Shown: positions 63,418 to 64,000 of the stretch, piece after piece
How positions within the stretch are numbered: the first letter of the stretch is position 1
How the letters are laid out: every line of letters begins with the position of its first letter
Notes under the pieces: model-generated
Seen by the model: the letters and a program-made list of their open reading frames with translations, nothing else
Databases searched by the model: none
What the model was told of the DNA's origin: nothing
Origin: Actinomucor elegans
Taxonomy: Eukaryota; Mucoromycota; Mucoromycetes; Mucorales; Mucoraceae
DNA length: 64,000 bases
Assembly: GCA_026027325.1 (NCBI GenBank)
Contig: JAMSLZ010000019.1
Location: 310,001-374,000 of the forward strand
Direction of reading: 5' to 3'
Program-made: the position numbers and the translations under genes

Positions 63418-63540
63418 TTTTTTTTTTACACAATAATTTATCTCTTTTTTTACGCAATATATTTCTTTTTTTTTACGCAATGTATTTCTTTTTTTTTTAA
63501 CGCAATGTATTTTCTTTTTTTCTTTCTTTCTTTCTTTATT
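63418..63540. repeat. T-rich minisatellite
   Basis: About four tandem ~30-bp copies of TTTTTTTTACGCAATGTATT variants followed by a TTTC microsatellite. Possibly the right subterminal repeats of K4. Confidence 0.65.
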
Positions 63541-64000
63541 CTATAATTTTACTAAACATAAAATTGAGTAAATTAGACACTTAATGGCAGCTCATTCTTA
63601 ATGTCATTCAGCATTTTAAATACACAGCTATTAGCCAAAGGCTAAATCACGGCAATGAAAGTGCTCAGCTTATTAAATGGAACTAGCGATTCGTTCTTGT
63701 TTCCAAAAGAGTAATTTACAAGAGAATTTTTTGCAACCTGACCTGTATAAGAGACTTTTCAACGAATAATAAACGCATTTGAAAGACAATTGTTCAACAT
63801 TATTTTTGACAAACGTTGAAATTAAACGTTTCTAGGAATTTACATAAAAGATCGTTGAAACGAAAAGCAGAGTTCATTTTAGTAAATAAAATAAACGAGG
63901 ATTATGTTGTTGCGTACAAGCATCAGAATTTCATGTACTCATTTATAAGAAGTTTGCAAGATTTGGCTTTCATCGGCAAAAGACAAGAATACATAAAAAT
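63541..64000. other. No feature seen
   Basis: AT-rich sequence with no gene or recognised repeat up to the window end. Confidence 0.5.

Larger units (their letters stand above)
56913..64000 (+). mobile_element. CACTA transposon K4, left end to window edge
   Basis: It begins CACTATGGCGAAAATATTGT at 56913, inside the gag. Subterminal repeats, a companion gene (-) and an intact transposase (+) follow. No CCATAGTG end was found before 64000, so the right terminus is probably outside. Confidence 0.72.

Noticed and set aside
1..64000. CRISPR array, prophage, operon or bacterial plasmid
   Set aside because: No spacer-repeat array or bacterial gene layout; spliced genes, LTRs and chromodomains show a eukaryotic nuclear region.

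Overview
The window looks like a transposon-dense region of a fungal nuclear genome, most likely Mucoromycota (Mucorales-like). The reasons are short GT..AG introns of about 55-80 bp, Ty3/gypsy chromoviruses, many Tc1/mariner elements, Merlin (IS1595-like) elements and CACTA-type elements with TNP2-like transposases, together with an AT-rich background and eukaryotic tRNA genes. I find no convincing ordinary single-copy host protein gene. Three tRNA genes (one Gln, two identical Asp) are the only clear host genes. The species is not determined.

Layout. 1-5617: gypsy chromovirus (Gag-Pro and Pol in one frame, split by a single UGA) with its 5' LTR. 5618-9462: mosaic of solo or broken LTRs, gene fragments and a small unidentified insertion. 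9463-12877: terminal-repeat transposon F1 inside an LTR, a Harbinger-like fragment and a solo LTR. 13274-15662: intact intron-containing Merlin element. 15663-22803: CACTA pseudogene K1 with an LTR, a Tc1 element, the intact transposon F2, a solo repeat unit and another LTR nested in it. 24333-30847: tRNA-Gln, solo LTRs and a second gypsy gag/pro relic holding an LTR that holds a Tc1 that holds a solo unit. 30978-43279: a 12.3 kb CACTA element (K2) containing a second Merlin and terminal-repeat transposon F3. 43337-50732: two tRNA-Asp genes and four Tc1 families among LTRs. 51200-56364: CACTA element K3 with terminal-repeat transposon F4, cut by a gypsy LTR plus gag start, which is itself cut by CACTA element K4 (56913 to beyond the window end). 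K4 carries an intact 889-aa transposase gene and a divergent 318-aa companion gene.

Main discovery candidate. Four independent elements (F1-F4) share an architecture I do not recognise. Each has a DDE transposase of IS5/Harbinger type fused to a C-terminal chromodomain. It lies between two essentially identical DIRECT repeats of 221-282 bp, and each repeat is itself bounded by terminal inverted repeats. The whole unit-core-unit block is flanked by a 3-bp target duplication. For three of the four, the empty target site is present elsewhere in the window and confirms the duplication. Solo units with their own 3-bp duplications also occur (19942-20162 and 28097-28328), as solo LTRs do. F1 and F3 also carry a small conserved accessory protein gene.

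The nesting gives a relative chronology and several natural empty-site controls.
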